64,000 nucleotides of DNA from Cytobacillus purgationiresistens (GCF_030813235.1 NZ_JAUSUB010000007.1:1-64000); one strand, 5' to 3'. Positions 15,664-27,461 are shown, numbered from the stretch's first letter. Program-made: numbers and translations. Notes: a model not told the origin generated them from the sequence alone.

Positions 15664-16272
15664 TTGATTACTTGGGATATTTTAAGCATGATCGGCACAA
15701 TTGCTTTTGCCATCAGTGGTGCAATTGTGGCGATGGAAGAGGAATATGATATTTTAGGCATTTATATATTAGGGATTGTTACGGCATTTGGTGGTGGAGC
15801 AATTAGAAACCTGCTTATTGGTGTTCCGATTTCAGCCCTATGGGAACAAGGTCTTTTCTTTCAAATTGCCCTGCTTTCTATCACTGCCATAATGATTTTT
15901 CCAAATAGATTATTAAAACACTGGGATCGATGGGGAAATTTCACTGACGCGATTGGCTTATCTGCTTTCGCCATACAGGGTGCGCTTTATGCAACAGGGA
16001 TGAATCATCCTTTAAGTGCAGTCATTGTTGCTGCTGTCCTGACAGGAAGCGGTGGCGGGATTGTAAGAGATCTTCTTGCTCAGCGGAAACCGTTGGTTCT
16101 TCGTTCCGAAATTTACGCTGTCTGGGCAATCATTTGCGGATTAGTTATCGGATTAGACTTGTTAAGCTCAGCATGGGAACTTATACTTTTATTTGTTATT
16201 ATCACTGCATTTCGGGTTCTTTCTTATACTTATAAGTGGAGACTCCCTACTAAGGGTCTGAAAATGAGATAA
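15664..16272 (+). CDS. TRIC-type channel / UPF0126 membrane protein (YvgT-like)
   Basis: 202 residues with about seven membrane helices in two related halves. Each half has a glycine-rich motif: GIVTAFGGGAIRNLLIG and TGSGGGIVRDLLAQR, the signature of bacterial homologues of trimeric intracellular cation channels. I choose TTG 15664 because agtggaga lies just upstream and the family starts near TWDILSMIGT; ATG 15646 is an alternative adding six residues. It is convergent with spoVK, sharing a bidirectional terminator. Ion specificity is not known. Confidence 0.85.
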   Translation: MITWDILSMIGTIAFAISGAIVAMEEEYDILGIYILGIVTAFGGGAIRNLLIGVPISALWEQGLFFQIALLSITAIMIFPNRLLKHWDRWGNFTDAIGLSAFAIQGALYATGMNHPLSAVIVAAVLTGSGGGIVRDLLAQRKPLVLRSEIYAVWAIICGLVIGLDLLSSAWELILLFVIITAFRVLSYTYKWRLPTKGLKMR

Positions 16273-16335
16273 CCATCATCCCATTAAATTGTACTATCGA
16301 TAAAAAGCTTATGTAAAAATCTAGTGAATTTAAAA

Positions 16336-16370
16336 AAAGATAATTATCCCAATCGGGATTAATTATCTTT
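16336..16370. terminator. Bidirectional terminator between the TRIC gene and spoVK
   Basis: aaagataatt...aattatcttt stem with ccc/ggg and an aatc loop. It is flanked by A run on the left and T run on the right, so it works for both strands. Confidence 0.85.
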
Positions 16371-16378
16371 TTTCGTCT

Positions 16379-17329
16379 TTATCCATCTTCTTCAAATATA
16401 AGATCATTGCTTCTAATGGTCATTAATTCATGACGATCGTAATGCTCCTGCATGAGCAGCCTCATCGCCTGCGTTCTAATTGATTTCTCAATAACATTTC
16501 TGATATAGCGTCCGTTAGAAAAGCTGGTTGGATTTAATGCCGTTTTAACCCAAAGAAGATGATCTTTTATTTTTTTCGTTGCTTCCCTGCTTAATGTGTA
16601 TTCTTTTTCTGATAACATGCGATTTCCAATATCCATCAGCTGGTCAACTGAATAGTCCGGGAAATCAATGACTAAAGGGAATCGAGAGTGCAGGCCTGGA
16701 TTCAATGTAAGGAAGTAATCCATTTCCCGCGAATAACCGGCTAATATGAGGATAAAATCATGCTGCTTATCCTCCATGTGCTTTACTAATGTATCAATGG
16801 CTTCTTTGCCAAAATCCTTCTCCCCACCCCTACCAAGAGAGTAGGCCTCATCAATAAACAAGATCCCGCCAAGTGCTTTTTTTATTAAATCCCTGGTTTT
16901 TTGGGCGGTATGGCCAATATATTCACCAACTAAATCTGCTCGCTCAGCCTCTATTAAATGACCTTTGGATAGGACATTCATTTTCTGGAAGAGCTTGCCG
17001 ATTAATCGTGCAACCGTTGTTTTACCAGTACCTGGATTACCTTTAAACATCATGTGAAGGGCCTGTTTCCCCACCTTCAAACCTGCTTCTTCCCGCTTTT
17101 TGTTGATATAAATCCAGGCATAAATTTCTTTAATCATTTTTTTCATTTCTTCCATACCAACTAAAGAAGATAATTCTTCTTCAATCTCCTTTAGAGCAAG
17201 ATGCTCAGGCTGTAAGGTTTTAGGAACCATTTGGGCGTCCGGAAGCTCCTTTGTTAATGTTTTTCGATTCTGCGAGTTAAGGACAATACTAATCTGTCCG
17301 TTATTTTTCAAACGAATCGGCTGATCCAA
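16379..17329 (-). CDS. spoVK: Stage V sporulation protein K, AAA+ ATPase
   Basis: 316 residues, about the family length. It is an AAA+ ATPase of the CbxX/CfqX type: Walker A GNPGTGKTT (about residue 96), Walker B GGILFIDEAYSL, sensor region LILAGY and the arginine-finger-like GLHSRFPL. SpoVK is a mother-cell protein required for spore maturation; its substrate is not defined. The start is TTG 17329 behind gaggtg. In B. subtilis it also lies near hfq and glnR-ynbAB. Confidence 0.93.
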   Translation of the reverse strand: MDQPIRLKNNGQISIVLNSQNRKTLTKELPDAQMVPKTLQPEHLALKEIEEELSSLVGMEEMKKMIKEIYAWIYINKKREEAGLKVGKQALHMMFKGNPGTGKTTVARLIGKLFQKMNVLSKGHLIEAERADLVGEYIGHTAQKTRDLIKKALGGILFIDEAYSLGRGGEKDFGKEAIDTLVKHMEDKQHDFILILAGYSREMDYFLTLNPGLHSRFPLVIDFPDYSVDQLMDIGNRMLSEKEYTLSREATKKIKDHLLWVKTALNPTSFSNGRYIRNVIEKSIRTQAMRLLMQEHYDRHELMTIRSNDLIFEEDG

Positions 17330-17565
17330 TAGCTTTCACCTCACATTCTCAAGAACAGTATACGTTTTTAGGTCCTTATTGTGACAAAAGCCTAGTTCAT
17401 TGCTGCGAAGTATTTTTTAACCACTATTGCTTTTTTTAAAATAGAAGACATCATCAGTCATTGACAACAAAATCATCGATTAATATACGAATAAGAAGCA
17501 ATAATCTCTATCTATATGTATTCATGCATCAGGCAATTCATTAAAGAAATTTGCACAAAAATAGG

Positions 17566-17588
17566 AAAAGCCCGCATAAGGTGCGGGC
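17566..17588 (-). terminator. Terminator of miaA-hfq
   Basis: On the minus strand gcccgca / tgcgggc with a five-base loop followed by tttt. Confidence 0.85.
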
Positions 17589-17601
17589 ATCCTGTTATTA
17601 T

Positions 17602-17835
17602 TTATTTTTGACCTTCCATATCCAGCTGAACATTCCGCTGTGGAGAGAAGGTTGAAATTGCATGCTTATAAACCAGCTGCTGCTTGCCTTCAGACTCAAA
17701 TAATACAGTGAAATTGTCAAAACCCTTTACTTGACCCCTAATTTGAAATCCATTTAATAAAAAAACTGTCACATTTGCATTATCCTTACGAAGTTGATTT
17801 AAAAACTGGTCCTGGATATTGATTGACGTTTTCAT
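17602..17835 (-). CDS. hfq: RNA chaperone Hfq
   Basis: 77 residues. Sm1 motif with the RNA-facing [20 protein letters not shown] and [20 protein letters not shown], then the Sm2 motif [10 protein letters not shown] (the YKHAIST core is diagnostic). It forms hexamers that bind small RNAs. ATG 17835 lies behind gaggagg, 29 bases after miaA; the two genes are an operon as in other Bacillus. Confidence 0.98.
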   Translation of the reverse strand: MKTSINIQDQFLNQLRKDNANVTVFLLNGFQIRGQVKGFDNFTVLFESEGKQQLVYKHAISTFSPQRNVQLDMEGQK

Positions 17836-17864
17836 TGATAGATCCTCCTCTTTTATCTCTAATA

Positions 17865-18839
17865 TTATGTATTCGATTTAATTTTCAGCTTTCCTTCAAT
17901 CTCATGGGAAATTTCATTGAATTTTTTTTGAAATTCAGCGTTACTTCCCGCAAATGTCAGATCGAACCAAGAGACATTCATTTTATTTCGGAACCAGGTT
18001 AACTGCCGCTTGGCGTATCTTCGCGAGTTCTGCTTTAACAGTTCAACTGCATCTTCCAAAGATGCCTGCCCATCTAAATAATCGTACAATTCTTTGTACC
18101 CGATTGCTTGGATGGATTGACAATCCCTTAACCCAGCATCATACAACCGTCTCACCTCTGGAAGAAGACCGTCATTCATCATGTGATTTACTCTTGTATT
18201 TATGCGATCGTATAATAGGTCACGATCCATTGTCAAGCCAATAAGCACTTCATCATATAATGGCTCTGGTGTTTGCCTTTGCTGGTAATCCGTCATTGTT
18301 TTCCCTGTACAATGATAGATTTCTAAAGCTCTTATTACTCTGCGGATATTATTAGGATGGATTTTTGCGCCGCTCTCAGGGTCGATCTTCATTAATTCTT
18401 CATGAACAGCTTCATTTCCAAGCGAAACTGCTTTTTCCTCAAGACTTTTTCTAAACGCTTCATCAGATGGCGCTTCAGAAAATTGATAATCGTATAAGAC
18501 AGACTGAATATATAGGCCAGTTCCCCCAACGATCATTGGCAATTTGCCTCTTGAAGAAATTTCATTGATTTTTTCCCTGACAATCCTCTGAAATTCTGCT
18601 GCCGAAAAAGATTCATCGGGCTCTTTAATGTCTATTAAATAGTGAGGGATCCCATCCATTTCATCTTCTGTTATTTTTGCGGTACCAACATCCATTGTTT
18701 TATATATTTGCATAGAATCGCCACTAATAATCTCGCCGTTGAACCTCTTGGCAAGCTCAATGCTGAGAGCTGTTTTTCCAACTGCTGTAGGTCCAATAAT
18801 CACTACTAACTTTTGTTTCACGTTCATAAGTTTGTTCAC
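17865..18839 (-). CDS. miaA: tRNA dimethylallyltransferase MiaA
   Basis: 324 residues. It transfers a dimethylallyl group to A37 of tRNAs reading UNN codons. The P-loop is [18 protein letters not shown], followed by [20 protein letters not shown] and the C-terminal [14 protein letters not shown]. The start is GTG 18839 (aaagg upstream) or ATG 18827; both are plausible. The product is the substrate of MiaB, encoded at 28.7 kb. It is co-transcribed with hfq. Confidence 0.97.
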   Translation of the reverse strand: MNKLMNVKQKLVVIIGPTAVGKTALSIELAKRFNGEIISGDSMQIYKTMDVGTAKITEDEMDGIPHYLIDIKEPDESFSAAEFQRIVREKINEISSRGKLPMIVGGTGLYIQSVLYDYQFSEAPSDEAFRKSLEEKAVSLGNEAVHEELMKIDPESGAKIHPNNIRRVIRALEIYHCTGKTMTDYQQRQTPEPLYDEVLIGLTMDRDLLYDRINTRVNHMMNDGLLPEVRRLYDAGLRDCQSIQAIGYKELYDYLDGQASLEDAVELLKQNSRRYAKRQLTWFRNKMNVSWFDLTFAGSNAEFQKKFNEISHEIEGKLKIKSNT

Positions 18840-19100
18840 ACTGCCTTTATCACAAAATCATTATTTCTTTTCTATCGTACCATAAGCCATTCAGTAAAAG
18901 CATTTTTAACAGTGGAACATCCAATCATTATTGTCAATATTCTCACAAAGTAAACTGATATTATTACCAATTTTGCTCATATTTTCATGTAACATTACAT
19001 TTCTTTAACGATTCCTTAACATTTAGCTTGTACCCTCAGATTCATGTTAACTTATATGAAGATTATAGAGTAATGAAATTAGGAAATTAGGTGATTAGCG

Positions 19101-20108
19101 ATGATTGGAAACGCTGAAATTGGAATTGACTTAGGAACAGCTAATATATTGGTTTATAGTAAAACGAAGGGCATTGCTTTGAATGAACCATCTGTGGTTG
19201 CAATTGATACAGAAACGAAGAAGGTTCTAGCTGTAGGTAAAGAAGCGAAAGAAATGATAGGGAAAACACCTGGACGAATTGTTGCTATTCGCCCATTAAA
19301 AGACGGAGTGATTGCCGACTTTGATACGACTACAGAAATGCTTCGTCATATTATGAAAAAAGCTTCAAAAGCAGTTGGTTTCTCTATTCGTAAACCAAGT
19401 GTTGTCGTCTGCACACCTTCAGGCTCTACAAGTGTGGAAAGACGCGCCATCCATGATGCAGTACGTAATGCTGGTGCGAAAAAGGTTCATCTGATAGAAG
19501 AACCGGTTGCAGCTGCTATTGGCGCTGGCATGCCTGTTGATGAGCCTATAGCAAACGTAGTAGTCGATATAGGCGGAGGTTCCACAGAAGTGGCCATTAT
19601 TTCATTCGGCGGGGTTGTCGCTTGCCATTCTGTCAGAATCGGCGGAGACCGTCTAGATGATGATATTATCCAATATGTTAGAAAAGAATTTAATGTCCTC
19701 ATTGGTGAAAGAACCGCTGAAAATGTTAAAATGGAAATTGGACACGCCTTAATTGACCACGAGAAACTAACAATAGAAATTCGCGGTCGCGATTTAGTAA
19801 CAGGCCTGCCAAAGACCATTAGTCTTTCATCCTATGAAATAAGGGATGCAATGAGGGAAGCACTCCTGCACATTCTTGAAGCGATCCGTGCAACATTGGA
19901 AGATAGCCCGGCTGAGTTAAGCGGTGATATCGTCGACCGCGGAGTGATTCTAACTGGCGGTGGTTCATTGTTAAATGGTATGCAAGAGTGGATCAGTCAA
20001 CAAATTGATGTGCCTGTGCACCTGGCACCTAGCCCTTTAGAATCTGTTGCAATCGGAACTGGCAAAGCGCTTCAATATATGGATAAATTACAAACTGCAA
20101 CTAGATAA
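19101..20108 (+). CDS. mreBH: MreB-like actin homologue, MreBH
   Basis: 335 residues, equal to B. subtilis MreBH. Actin-fold motifs: [13 protein letters not shown] (phosphate 1), [12 protein letters not shown] (phosphate 2) and [11 protein letters not shown] (adenosine). MreBH forms membrane-associated filaments guiding lateral wall synthesis and, in B. subtilis, the hydrolase LytE. ATG 19101 follows aggtgat. It is a single-gene unit; a bidirectional terminator lies between it and the convergent mutL. Assignment to MreBH rather than Mbl or MreB rests on length, position and overall sequence. Confidence 0.88.
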   Translation: MIGNAEIGIDLGTANILVYSKTKGIALNEPSVVAIDTETKKVLAVGKEAKEMIGKTPGRIVAIRPLKDGVIADFDTTTEMLRHIMKKASKAVGFSIRKPSVVVCTPSGSTSVERRAIHDAVRNAGAKKVHLIEEPVAAAIGAGMPVDEPIANVVVDIGGGSTEVAIISFGGVVACHSVRIGGDRLDDDIIQYVRKEFNVLIGERTAENVKMEIGHALIDHEKLTIEIRGRDLVTGLPKTISLSSYEIRDAMREALLHILEAIRATLEDSPAELSGDIVDRGVILTGGGSLLNGMQEWISQQIDVPVHLAPSPLESVAIGTGKALQYMDKLQTATR

Positions 20109-20117
20109 GAAAAATTA

Positions 20118-20161
20118 AAAAGAGCTGTCAACCAGAAAATAATCGGTTAGCAGCTCTTTTT
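20118..20161. terminator. Bidirectional terminator between mreBH and mutL
   Basis: aaaagagctg ... cagctctttt with inner aacc/ggtt pairs. Confidence 0.85.
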
Positions 20162-20165
20162 TCTA

Positions 20166-22070
20166 TCACATTACTCGTTTAAACATCTTTTCCATCTCAT
20201 AAATCGAATAGTGAATGATGATCGGACGTCCATGCGGACATGTAAACGGATCGTTCGTTTGTCTTAACTCATCAAGTAAGGCTTGGATTTCGTCATTGCG
20301 TAAATGATGATTGGCCTTGATTGAGCCTTTACAGCTCATCATAATAGCTGCTTCCTCTCTCAGCCTTTTAATATCTACTTTTTTCATTGAAAGAAGCTGT
20401 TCAATCATATCCTCAATAATTTCCTGTTCCTCCCCTGCTGGGAACCATTGCGGGTGTGAACGGACAATATAGCTGTTATGGCCGAATTCCTCGAGGAACA
20501 CACCAACCTTCTCCAATTCATGTTTATATTCCTCGATCTTTATTGCATCATCTGTCGAATATTCAAAGGTAAGAGGCAAAAGCATTTCTTGCAGTTCACT
20601 ATCCACTTCCCCTACCTTTTCCTTAAAGTATTCATATTTAATACGCTCTTGAGCCGCATGCTGATCAATGATATATAACCCCTTATCATTTTGGGCAAAG
20701 ATATATGTTCCATGCATTTGCCCGACTGGGTACATTGGAGGAACCCGGGACGGCTCTACAGAAAGAACATCTTCATGTTCAGCCACTAAAGGAAGATTGC
20801 CCGCTCTAGGTTCATCCTTTTGAAAGAGATGAGATGCATCTACAGAATCATCACCATGACCAATATCACCAATAAAAGAAGAGTCTTTATTCTCATCAGC
20901 TACTGGTAATGAATCCACAGGCTGATCCTTAAAATACTGGGGTTCTCTAATAAATGTCTGGATACTATTATTTGTAGCTATTTGTTCTTCTCTCTTCTTC
21001 TTCTCCGGCAAATGATCAAGATCTAAATAAATCTGCTCGGATTTCGGTCTTTCTGGCTTTGGAGCCACATAGCCTGCTGGAATGAGCTCCTCCTTCTTAA
21101 AAGCTGATTTAAGCGCTAAGGAAACAAGCTCGTTTAATTCCTGTTCCTTGCTGAGGCGTACTTCTAGCTTCGATGGATGAACATTCACATCGACCAAAAT
21201 CGGGTCCATCTCAATATTTAGCAGAACAATAGGGTAGCGACCGATTGGCAGAAGCGTGTGATAACCTTCCTGTACAGCTCTAGCCAGAGAATAATTCTTA
21301 ATAAATCGTCCATTAATCATTGTAGAAATATAGTTGCGGGAAGCTCGTGTTACCTCTGGCAGAGCGGCATATCCGCTAACCTTGAAATCTAGTGATTCTG
21401 CGATGACAGGCACCATTTTTTTCACAATATTCATACCATAAATCGCTGCTAATACTTGACGGACATCCCCGTTTCCACTCGTCTTCAGCAGTTGCCTCTC
21501 ATTATGAATGAGTCTGATTGCCACTTCTGGATGGGCAAGAGCAAGACGATTGACCAAATCAGTAATGTTGCCCAGTTCTGTATGAATCGTTTTCATATAT
21601 TTTAAGCGCGCTGGCGTGTTAAAGAACAAATCCGTAACTATAATATCCGTACCTTTCCGGCTAGCTGCCTTCTCCATGACTTCAACCTTACCGCCTTCGA
21701 GAACAACGCGTGTACCTTCGTCACCTGTACAGGTCTTCATCTCAAGTCTGGAAACTGAAGCAACACTGGGTAGTGCTTCACCTCTAAACCCTAAGGTTCT
21801 AATACGAAATAGATCATTTTCATCCTTTATTTTACTAGTCGCATGGCGATGGAAGGCTGTCAATACATCCTCTTCAGCAATCCCATCTCCATTATCAATG
21901 ATTCTAATGCTTGCCAAACCCGCTTCTTCTAATTCTATTTCTATAATAGTGCTTCCTGCATCTATGGCATTCTCCATTAATTCTTTTACAACAGACGCTG
22001 GTCTTTCAACCACTTCACCAGCAGCGATTTTATTAGAAAGTGCATCATCAAGTTGAAATATCTTCCTCAT
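20166..22070 (-). CDS. mutL: DNA mismatch repair endonuclease MutL
   Basis: 634 residues. The N-terminal GHKL ATPase has [16 protein letters not shown] and [16 protein letters not shown]; a charged linker (about 335-450) follows. The C-terminal domain keeps the endonuclease motif [12 protein letters not shown] and the [10 protein letters not shown] motif, so it should nick DNA as in B. subtilis. ATG 22070 lies behind ggaggtga; the longer frame is not needed. It follows mutS on the same strand with an intergenic repeat between them. Confidence 0.97.
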   Translation of the reverse strand: MRKIFQLDDALSNKIAAGEVVERPASVVKELMENAIDAGSTIIEIELEEAGLASIRIIDNGDGIAEEDVLTAFHRHATSKIKDENDLFRIRTLGFRGEALPSVASVSRLEMKTCTGDEGTRVVLEGGKVEVMEKAASRKGTDIIVTDLFFNTPARLKYMKTIHTELGNITDLVNRLALAHPEVAIRLIHNERQLLKTSGNGDVRQVLAAIYGMNIVKKMVPVIAESLDFKVSGYAALPEVTRASRNYISTMINGRFIKNYSLARAVQEGYHTLLPIGRYPIVLLNIEMDPILVDVNVHPSKLEVRLSKEQELNELVSLALKSAFKKEELIPAGYVAPKPERPKSEQIYLDLDHLPEKKKREEQIATNNSIQTFIREPQYFKDQPVDSLPVADENKDSSFIGDIGHGDDSVDASHLFQKDEPRAGNLPLVAEHEDVLSVEPSRVPPMYPVGQMHGTYIFAQNDKGLYIIDQHAAQERIKYEYFKEKVGEVDSELQEMLLPLTFEYSTDDAIKIEEYKHELEKVGVFLEEFGHNSYIVRSHPQWFPAGEEQEIIEDMIEQLLSMKKVDIKRLREEAAIMMSCKGSIKANHHLRNDEIQALLDELRQTNDPFTCPHGRPIIIHYSIYEMEKMFKRVM

Positions 22071-22089
22071 TAAAATCACCTCCATATTG

Positions 22090-22205
22090 AAATGCGTAAG
22101 AGCCTTGTTCAGCCCCGACATACATAAGACGAAGGGGAAATGAAGGTGGTTTTTTACCTTCCATTCCTCCGTAGCTTAAAACCTAAAGGGGCTTGACCCT
22201 GCAAC
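22090..22205 (-). repeat. Intergenic repeat element, copy between mutS and mutL
   Basis: Shares cagccccgaca, gaaggggaaatgaaggtg, taccttccattcc and a gcttaaaacct stretch with the element at 44036-44150. The ggaaatgaaggt / accttccattcc arms form a hairpin. It belongs to a family of imperfect palindromic repeats scattered between Bacillus genes. Confidence 0.6.
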
Positions 22206-22259
22206 TGACTATTCGAAATGCACAAAAGTCTCATTCAGCCACTAGATAAGTTGATACGT

Positions 22260-24887
22260 TTATTTTAATTTTTTATGAAGTTCATATAATGCATTCAAAG
22301 CTTCCATTGGGGTCATATCCAAAATTTCCAGCGTTTTCAATTGTTCGATTACCTTTTTTTCTTTTACGTTGAAAGTCTGCTTTTTCTCAATCTTTAGCTC
22401 TTCAAAGAAAGAGAGCTGCCCTTTTGGTTCCTGAATTTGTTTCGGTTCTGCCATCGATTCATTGGGTGGATTCAGTATTGGAATAGTTTTTTGACCTGGT
22501 TCTTTACCTGTTTGTTCTAATCCAATAAGAATTTCATTTGCCCTCACAATTAATTCCTCTGGCAGTTCAGCAAGTTGGGCAACATGAATTCCGTAGCTCT
22601 TATCCGCTGCACCTTCTTTGATCTTGTGAAGGAAAACAACCTTCCCATTCTGCTCAACCGCACTGACATGGACGTTCTTCAATTGCTCAAGCGATTCTTC
22701 TAAAACTGTTAACTCATGATAATGTGTCGAGAACAAGGTCTTTGCACCTATGCGATGGTGAATATACTCGATGATTGCCTGTGCCAATGCCATTCCATCA
22801 TAGGTGGAAGTACCTCTGCCAATTTCATCGAACAGAATTAAACTGTCCTGCGTGGCATTTACAATCGCATTCTTTGCCTCTAACATTTCCACCATAAATG
22901 TACTCTGTCCGGAAATCAGGTCATCCGCTGCACCTATTCTCGTAAATACTTGATCAAAAATCGGCAGCACCGCTTCAGAAGCCGGAACATAACAGCCAAT
23001 TTGCCCTAGGATGGCTGTAAGTGCCACCTGTCTCATATAAGTACTTTTACCAGACATATTTGGTCCAGTGATTAACAGGACTTCACGTTCTCCATCCATA
23101 TAGCAATCATTTGGTACATATTCTTGTGCATTCATCACTTTTTCCACAACTGGATGTCTGCCGTCTTTTAGGACAATTTTTCTTTCTTTAGAAAAAGATG
23201 GTTTTACATAGTGCCTTTGCTCACTCACTACAGCAAAGCATTGCAGGACATCTATCTCACTGATTATTTTTGCCAGTTTTTGCAGACGTGGGATATAACC
23301 TTTAATATGTTCCCTTACTTCTGCAAACAACTGATATTCAAGCTCGACTGCTTTTTCCTCAGCTTGCAGAATAAGTGCTTCCTTCTCTTTAAGCTCTGGT
23401 GTAATGAATCGCTCTGCATTTGTAAGTGTTTGCTTCCTATCATACTGGCCTTCTGTTAATAAATGCAAATTCGATTTTGTCACTTCAATATAATAGCCAA
23501 ATACGCGATTATAGCCTACCTTTAGTGATTTTATTCCCGTTTTTTCTCTTTCCTGTTTTTCCAGTTGTGCAATCCATGTCTTTCCGTTTCGCGTAGCATC
23601 TCTAAAACGATCCAGCTCTTCGTGATAGCCATCTTGAATTAAATTCCCATCTTTTATTGAAAGAGGAGGATTTTCCACAATAGCTTGTTCAAGAATATCT
23701 GCTACTTCTTCACAGCCATCCAGTCGCTCAGCTTCTGCACTTACAATCTCATTTGGTAAGTTATTTACCATTGCTTTTAAGGATGGAATTTGCTGTAGTG
23801 ATTTTTTTAATTGAACGAGATCTCTTGCATTTACATTCCCGAAGGCTACTCTGCCCGCAAGCCGTTCTAAATCATATACTTCCTTCAACTTCTCTCTAAT
23901 TTCTTCGCGTTCGTAGAAATTTGTAATCAGCGTTTCAACAACAGTATGACGACGCGTAATTTCTTTTTCATCAATCTGTGGACGATCAACCCATTGTTTT
24001 AGAAGCCTCGAACCCATTGCTGTTTTTGTTTCATCAAGCAGCCAAAGCAATGAACCTTTTTTTCCTTTAGAACGGATAGTTTCAGTTAATTCTAAGTTTC
24101 TTTTAGAAAAATAGTCTATTTTCATAAATTGATTGATTTGATATAGAGAAACATTTTGCAAATGATCCAGACTTCTTTTCTGAGTTCTATAAAGATAATT
24201 AAATAGACGAGAAGCCGTTTTCCTTAACTTATCCTGAGTTAAGTCCGTAAGCAAAGGCAAAAAACCTTCCTTTGGTTCAATCTCATCTTCAATTGAAATG
24301 GTCATAATCGAACGTTCTTTTATCTTCTTCTGCCATCCACCTTCAAAATCTGAAGAAATAACAATCTCTTTTGCACCAGATAGAGATAGTTCATTTAGTA
24401 CCGCATCAAACCCCTCCGTCAGAATCGTTGCCTTTGTTTCACCAGTGGATAAATCATTGTAAATAAAGCCAAATGTTTCATCTTTAAAAGAGGTGATCGA
24501 AGCGATAAAGTTATTCTCATTTTCATTCAGTCCCCTACCCTCCATCATTGTTCCTGGGGTAATTAACTGCACCACTTCGCGTCGAACGACACCCTTTGCT
24601 TGCTTAGGATCCTCTGTTTGCTCACAAATAGCTACTTTATAACCTTTTTCTACTAATTGCTCAATATAATTTGGAGCTGAGTGGTAAGGGACACCACACA
24701 TAGGGATGCGGTCTTCAGAACCTCCCTCTCTGCTTGTCAAAGTAATTTCCAGCTCCTGAGAAGCGTTGATTGCATCTTCAAAAAACATTTCATAAAAATC
24801 TCCAAGACGAAAAAATAAAAAGGCATCTTGGTATTCTGCCTTTACTCTTAAATATTGCTGTATCATAGGCGTATATGCTGCTGCCAT
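22260..24887 (-). CDS. mutS: DNA mismatch recognition protein MutS
   Basis: 875 residues. Domain I carries the mismatch-reading Phe-x-Glu in [11 protein letters not shown], the connector and lever domains follow, and the ATPase has [13 protein letters not shown] (Walker A), [16 protein letters not shown] (Walker B and signature) and [10 protein letters not shown]. The C-terminal [14 protein letters not shown] is the usual end. ATG 24887 lies behind ggagg; the TTG at 24899 is part of that site. First gene of mutSL. Confidence 0.97.
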   Translation of the reverse strand: MAAAYTPMIQQYLRVKAEYQDAFLFFRLGDFYEMFFEDAINASQELEITLTSREGGSEDRIPMCGVPYHSAPNYIEQLVEKGYKVAICEQTEDPKQAKGVVRREVVQLITPGTMMEGRGLNENENNFIASITSFKDETFGFIYNDLSTGETKATILTEGFDAVLNELSLSGAKEIVISSDFEGGWQKKIKERSIMTISIEDEIEPKEGFLPLLTDLTQDKLRKTASRLFNYLYRTQKRSLDHLQNVSLYQINQFMKIDYFSKRNLELTETIRSKGKKGSLLWLLDETKTAMGSRLLKQWVDRPQIDEKEITRRHTVVETLITNFYEREEIREKLKEVYDLERLAGRVAFGNVNARDLVQLKKSLQQIPSLKAMVNNLPNEIVSAEAERLDGCEEVADILEQAIVENPPLSIKDGNLIQDGYHEELDRFRDATRNGKTWIAQLEKQEREKTGIKSLKVGYNRVFGYYIEVTKSNLHLLTEGQYDRKQTLTNAERFITPELKEKEALILQAEEKAVELEYQLFAEVREHIKGYIPRLQKLAKIISEIDVLQCFAVVSEQRHYVKPSFSKERKIVLKDGRHPVVEKVMNAQEYVPNDCYMDGEREVLLITGPNMSGKSTYMRQVALTAILGQIGCYVPASEAVLPIFDQVFTRIGAADDLISGQSTFMVEMLEAKNAIVNATQDSLILFDEIGRGTSTYDGMALAQAIIEYIHHRIGAKTLFSTHYHELTVLEESLEQLKNVHVSAVEQNGKVVFLHKIKEGAADKSYGIHVAQLAELPEELIVRANEILIGLEQTGKEPGQKTIPILNPPNESMAEPKQIQEPKGQLSFFEELKIEKKQTFNVKEKKVIEQLKTLEILDMTPMEALNALYELHKKLK

Positions 24888-25034
24888 ATTATCCTCCAAC
24901 TTTTCTAATAATCTATTTTATCTGCTGTTCTAGTTTAAAACATCTCTTTCATTATAACATAGCTGCCCACGAACCTTCAGTTGTATACCCCTAGTTCTTT
25001 GTATCAAAATTCCTTCCATTTTTGCTAAAAAGAA

Positions 25035-25065
25035 AAGCCTCCCAACATTTTTATTAGGAGGTCTT
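25035..25065 (-). terminator. Terminator of the VOC-protein gene
   Basis: aagcctcc / ggaggtctt arms with a 14-base loop; on the minus strand the 3' side continues with cttttcttttt. Confidence 0.65.
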
Positions 25066-25110
25066 CAGCTAAATAAACTTAGAATATTAAAGAATCAAGT
25101 ACAAAGTAAT

Positions 25111-26142
25111 TTATATCCCGACAGTATTCATTAACACAATTCTCCAGCCGTCAGGGTCCTCAAATGTTACTCCGCCCTTGCCCCAGTATGGATTTTCTGG
25201 CTCCACATCAGGATAACCCATGACCCTGAGTCTATTTACGAGAGCGTCACATTTATCCCTATTCGGAATGTAGAAAACAAGTAAAGATTCATGAGAAGGA
25301 ATTGGAAGCTCTGTTTTCTCTGTGCTTTGAGTAAATTCAAGATGATACGTTTGATCAGGAAGTCCAAGCATCAACCCAAGATAGCGTGCGGATTGAAATT
25401 CACCTATCCTATTTAACCCAAGCCCCGCTTCGTAAAACTCAATGATTTTATCCATTTGATTCGTGGGCCTTGCTATTCTGAATTGAGCAGCTGCTGCGGG
25501 ATGATTCCATTCTTCTTTTACAATGATTCTATATCCTTCATAATTGAAAGTATTTTCTTCCTCACCAGCTACAGTGATCGTTAGCGGAGACTTAGTTGCA
25601 GGAAGTTTTGTTGGATACCAATGCCGTCCTTCCTTTACAATGACGAACACACCAAGTTGGTCGCCATAGAAAGCAAAATGATTACTACTCGAGTTAAATT
25701 CATTTTTTATGAAAGGAGCCATTGTTTCTTGAAAGTGTCCGACGTCATCTACCGCCAAGCCTACCTCCCCAATATCCAGCCAGCCTTTTATTCCAGGCTG
25801 AGGTCCTCTTTCAATCATTTCAATCACATTTCCATCAGGGTCAGAAAAATAGGCTTGCTTCCCCTTCCAAAACATACTGTAGCTTCCATTTTCGTCTGCC
25901 AGCAAAACACTTGCTTTGCCTAAGTTACTAAAAATATGATCAAAAAAATTACCATTTGTGCGGAAGCATACATGATAAAAAGGCAGTGTTTGACTTCTTT
26001 CAAAAATCAATTTCGTTGTACCAGCCATGCACGAAAAAAATTGATCCGTTTCAGTAATTAATTCCATTTCCAGTATATTCACATAGAAATCCTTCATTTG
26101 TTCAAAATGCCTACAATGCAGTCTCAGTTCATAAATTCTCAT
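25111..26142 (-). CDS. Multi-domain VOC (glyoxalase-fold) protein
   Basis: 343 residues. Three VOC-type modules can be read. Residues 1-115 (YVNILEMELI, FSDPDGNVIEMIERG) form one complete module; about 116-205 is a degenerate one (GEVGLAVDDVGHFQETMAPF). About 215-343 is like YycE (AQFRIARPTN, FYEAGLGLNRIGEF, YHLEFTQS, VTFEDPDGWRIVL). Metal ligands (His or Glu) appear in the first and last modules. The substrate cannot be deduced. ATG 26142 lies behind gaggggg. The fusion of a two-module protein with a YycE-like unit is unusual. Confidence 0.75.
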   Translation of the reverse strand: MRIYELRLHCRHFEQMKDFYVNILEMELITETDQFFSCMAGTTKLIFERSQTLPFYHVCFRTNGNFFDHIFSNLGKASVLLADENGSYSMFWKGKQAYFSDPDGNVIEMIERGPQPGIKGWLDIGEVGLAVDDVGHFQETMAPFIKNEFNSSSNHFAFYGDQLGVFVIVKEGRHWYPTKLPATKSPLTITVAGEEENTFNYEGYRIIVKEEWNHPAAAAQFRIARPTNQMDKIIEFYEAGLGLNRIGEFQSARYLGLMLGLPDQTYHLEFTQSTEKTELPIPSHESLLVFYIPNRDKCDALVNRLRVMGYPDVEPENPYWGKGGVTFEDPDGWRIVLMNTVGI

Positions 26143-26287
26143 GTTTTTCCCCCTCACCAGAATAAGTACATTATAATGAAGAAAAAACTAAAAGAGCTCC
26201 GTCAAATGGAGTAGTCTTTCATCAGTCAATCGCCCTGTGAAATATGTAAAAAAGAAAAACTAGGAAGCAAAACCTCCTAGTTAGCCT

Positions 26288-26833
26288 TTATTCTTCTTCT
26301 GTACCGACCAAGAAATCGGGGTTTAAATCCTCAAATTCCTCGTCATCTACATCCAAGCTCCATTCTTCATCATCTTCACAATCACATGGGTCATGGACAG
26401 CCACACAAATTTTTGTTTCGCCGATTACTTCTACAAGAAATTCTCTTTCAACATTAACAATGATCTTATTTCCATTCTTGGAAATTGTAGCTTCACAGCA
26501 ATTAGGCTGCTGCAGTACTCGGGCAATGACTTCAATATCATCGATAATATCTTCATCGCGATACTTGACTTTAATAACATCGGTATACTCTACACATTCA
26601 GTGACTACCTCTGTTTGTGTATTATCCTTATAGGAATACCAGACATTAATGTCATAGCTGCCTTTTATTTCTACAGTATTACCCACCTTTTTCGCCTTGT
26701 ACTTATGGTTTATGATCCAACAGCCAAGAATACTTGACGGATGGTGTGAAGGACATATCGTATGAGTGGACTGTATAAATTTTCGTCCTTTCGCCACGAC
26801 TGCCTTTGTAATTATCTCTCTATAGTCTCCCAT
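26288..26833 (-). CDS. cotE: Outer spore coat morphogenetic protein CotE
   Basis: 181 residues, the same as B. subtilis CotE. Highly conserved: [65 protein letters not shown], then the acidic C-terminus ending NPDFLVG. CotE builds the outer coat under sigma-E and sigma-K control. ATG 26833 is preferred because it starts the conserved YREIITKA region; gagggg lies further upstream. A three-gene remnant cluster is divergent from it. Confidence 0.97.
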   Translation of the reverse strand: MGDYREIITKAVVAKGRKFIQSTHTICPSHHPSSILGCWIINHKYKAKKVGNTVEIKGSYDINVWYSYKDNTQTEVVTECVEYTDVIKVKYRDEDIIDDIEVIARVLQQPNCCEATISKNGNKIIVNVEREFLVEVIGETKICVAVHDPCDCEDDEEWSLDVDDEEFEDLNPDFLVGTEEE

Positions 26834-27073
26834 TGCAAGCGAACCCTCCTCATTCTTTTTCACTTCATCCTATGCGGGATATTAGACTAGTGTGCGACAT
26901 ATTTGTGACTGAATAGAATGCAAAAGTATTGGCATGATTTATACTATGCCAGAAGAGGGCGAATGTTCCGGTTGTACTGTGCAACAACCCAAAAATACGG
27001 ATGATGAACCACTTCTTCTTTTAAATGAATTTCTTCATATATTACTTATTTTTTGTTAGGGGTTTATCCAGAT

Positions 27074-27461
27074 ATGAAGTAAAAATGAACAATTTAAGGT
27101 GAGTGTCAACGGTAAGGAACTGGCAGGAGATGAAGCCAAAGCATTTGCAGATAACATGACCAAAAATGTATTGAGTTCTTTCAACGGCATCTTCTCAAAC
27201 CTAGTAGGAGATATGGGCAGCAGCATGCCAGGGGCAGATGCAGCTGGAAGTGCAAACCCATTGAGCAATTTAACAGGTGGATTGGGACAATCGCCATTAA
27301 TTTCTACAACAGGCGGTATTCCAAACATGGATCTTAACAATTTGGTTCTTGTTATTGATACAAGCGATAACCGTGTAAGAGTACAAATTAACGGAAACAC
27401 ACTCTTTGATCTTGGTCTAGCGGACCTAAAAAATTTAAACAATAATAACAGCAACTCCTAA
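27074..27461 (+). pseudogene. Unknown gene 1 of a decayed cluster, N-terminal frame break
   Basis: An open frame runs to TAA 27461 and reads VSVNGKELAGDEAKAFADNM, NLTGGLGQSPLIST and LVLVIDTSDNRVRVQINGN; it is rich in Asn, Gly and Leu. ATG 27074 is followed at once by TAA, but loss of one T (27080) would give MKKNEQFKVSVNGKE in frame, so a one-base insertion probably broke the start. A GTG at 27099 could still give a 120-residue protein. Family unknown. Confidence 0.5.
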
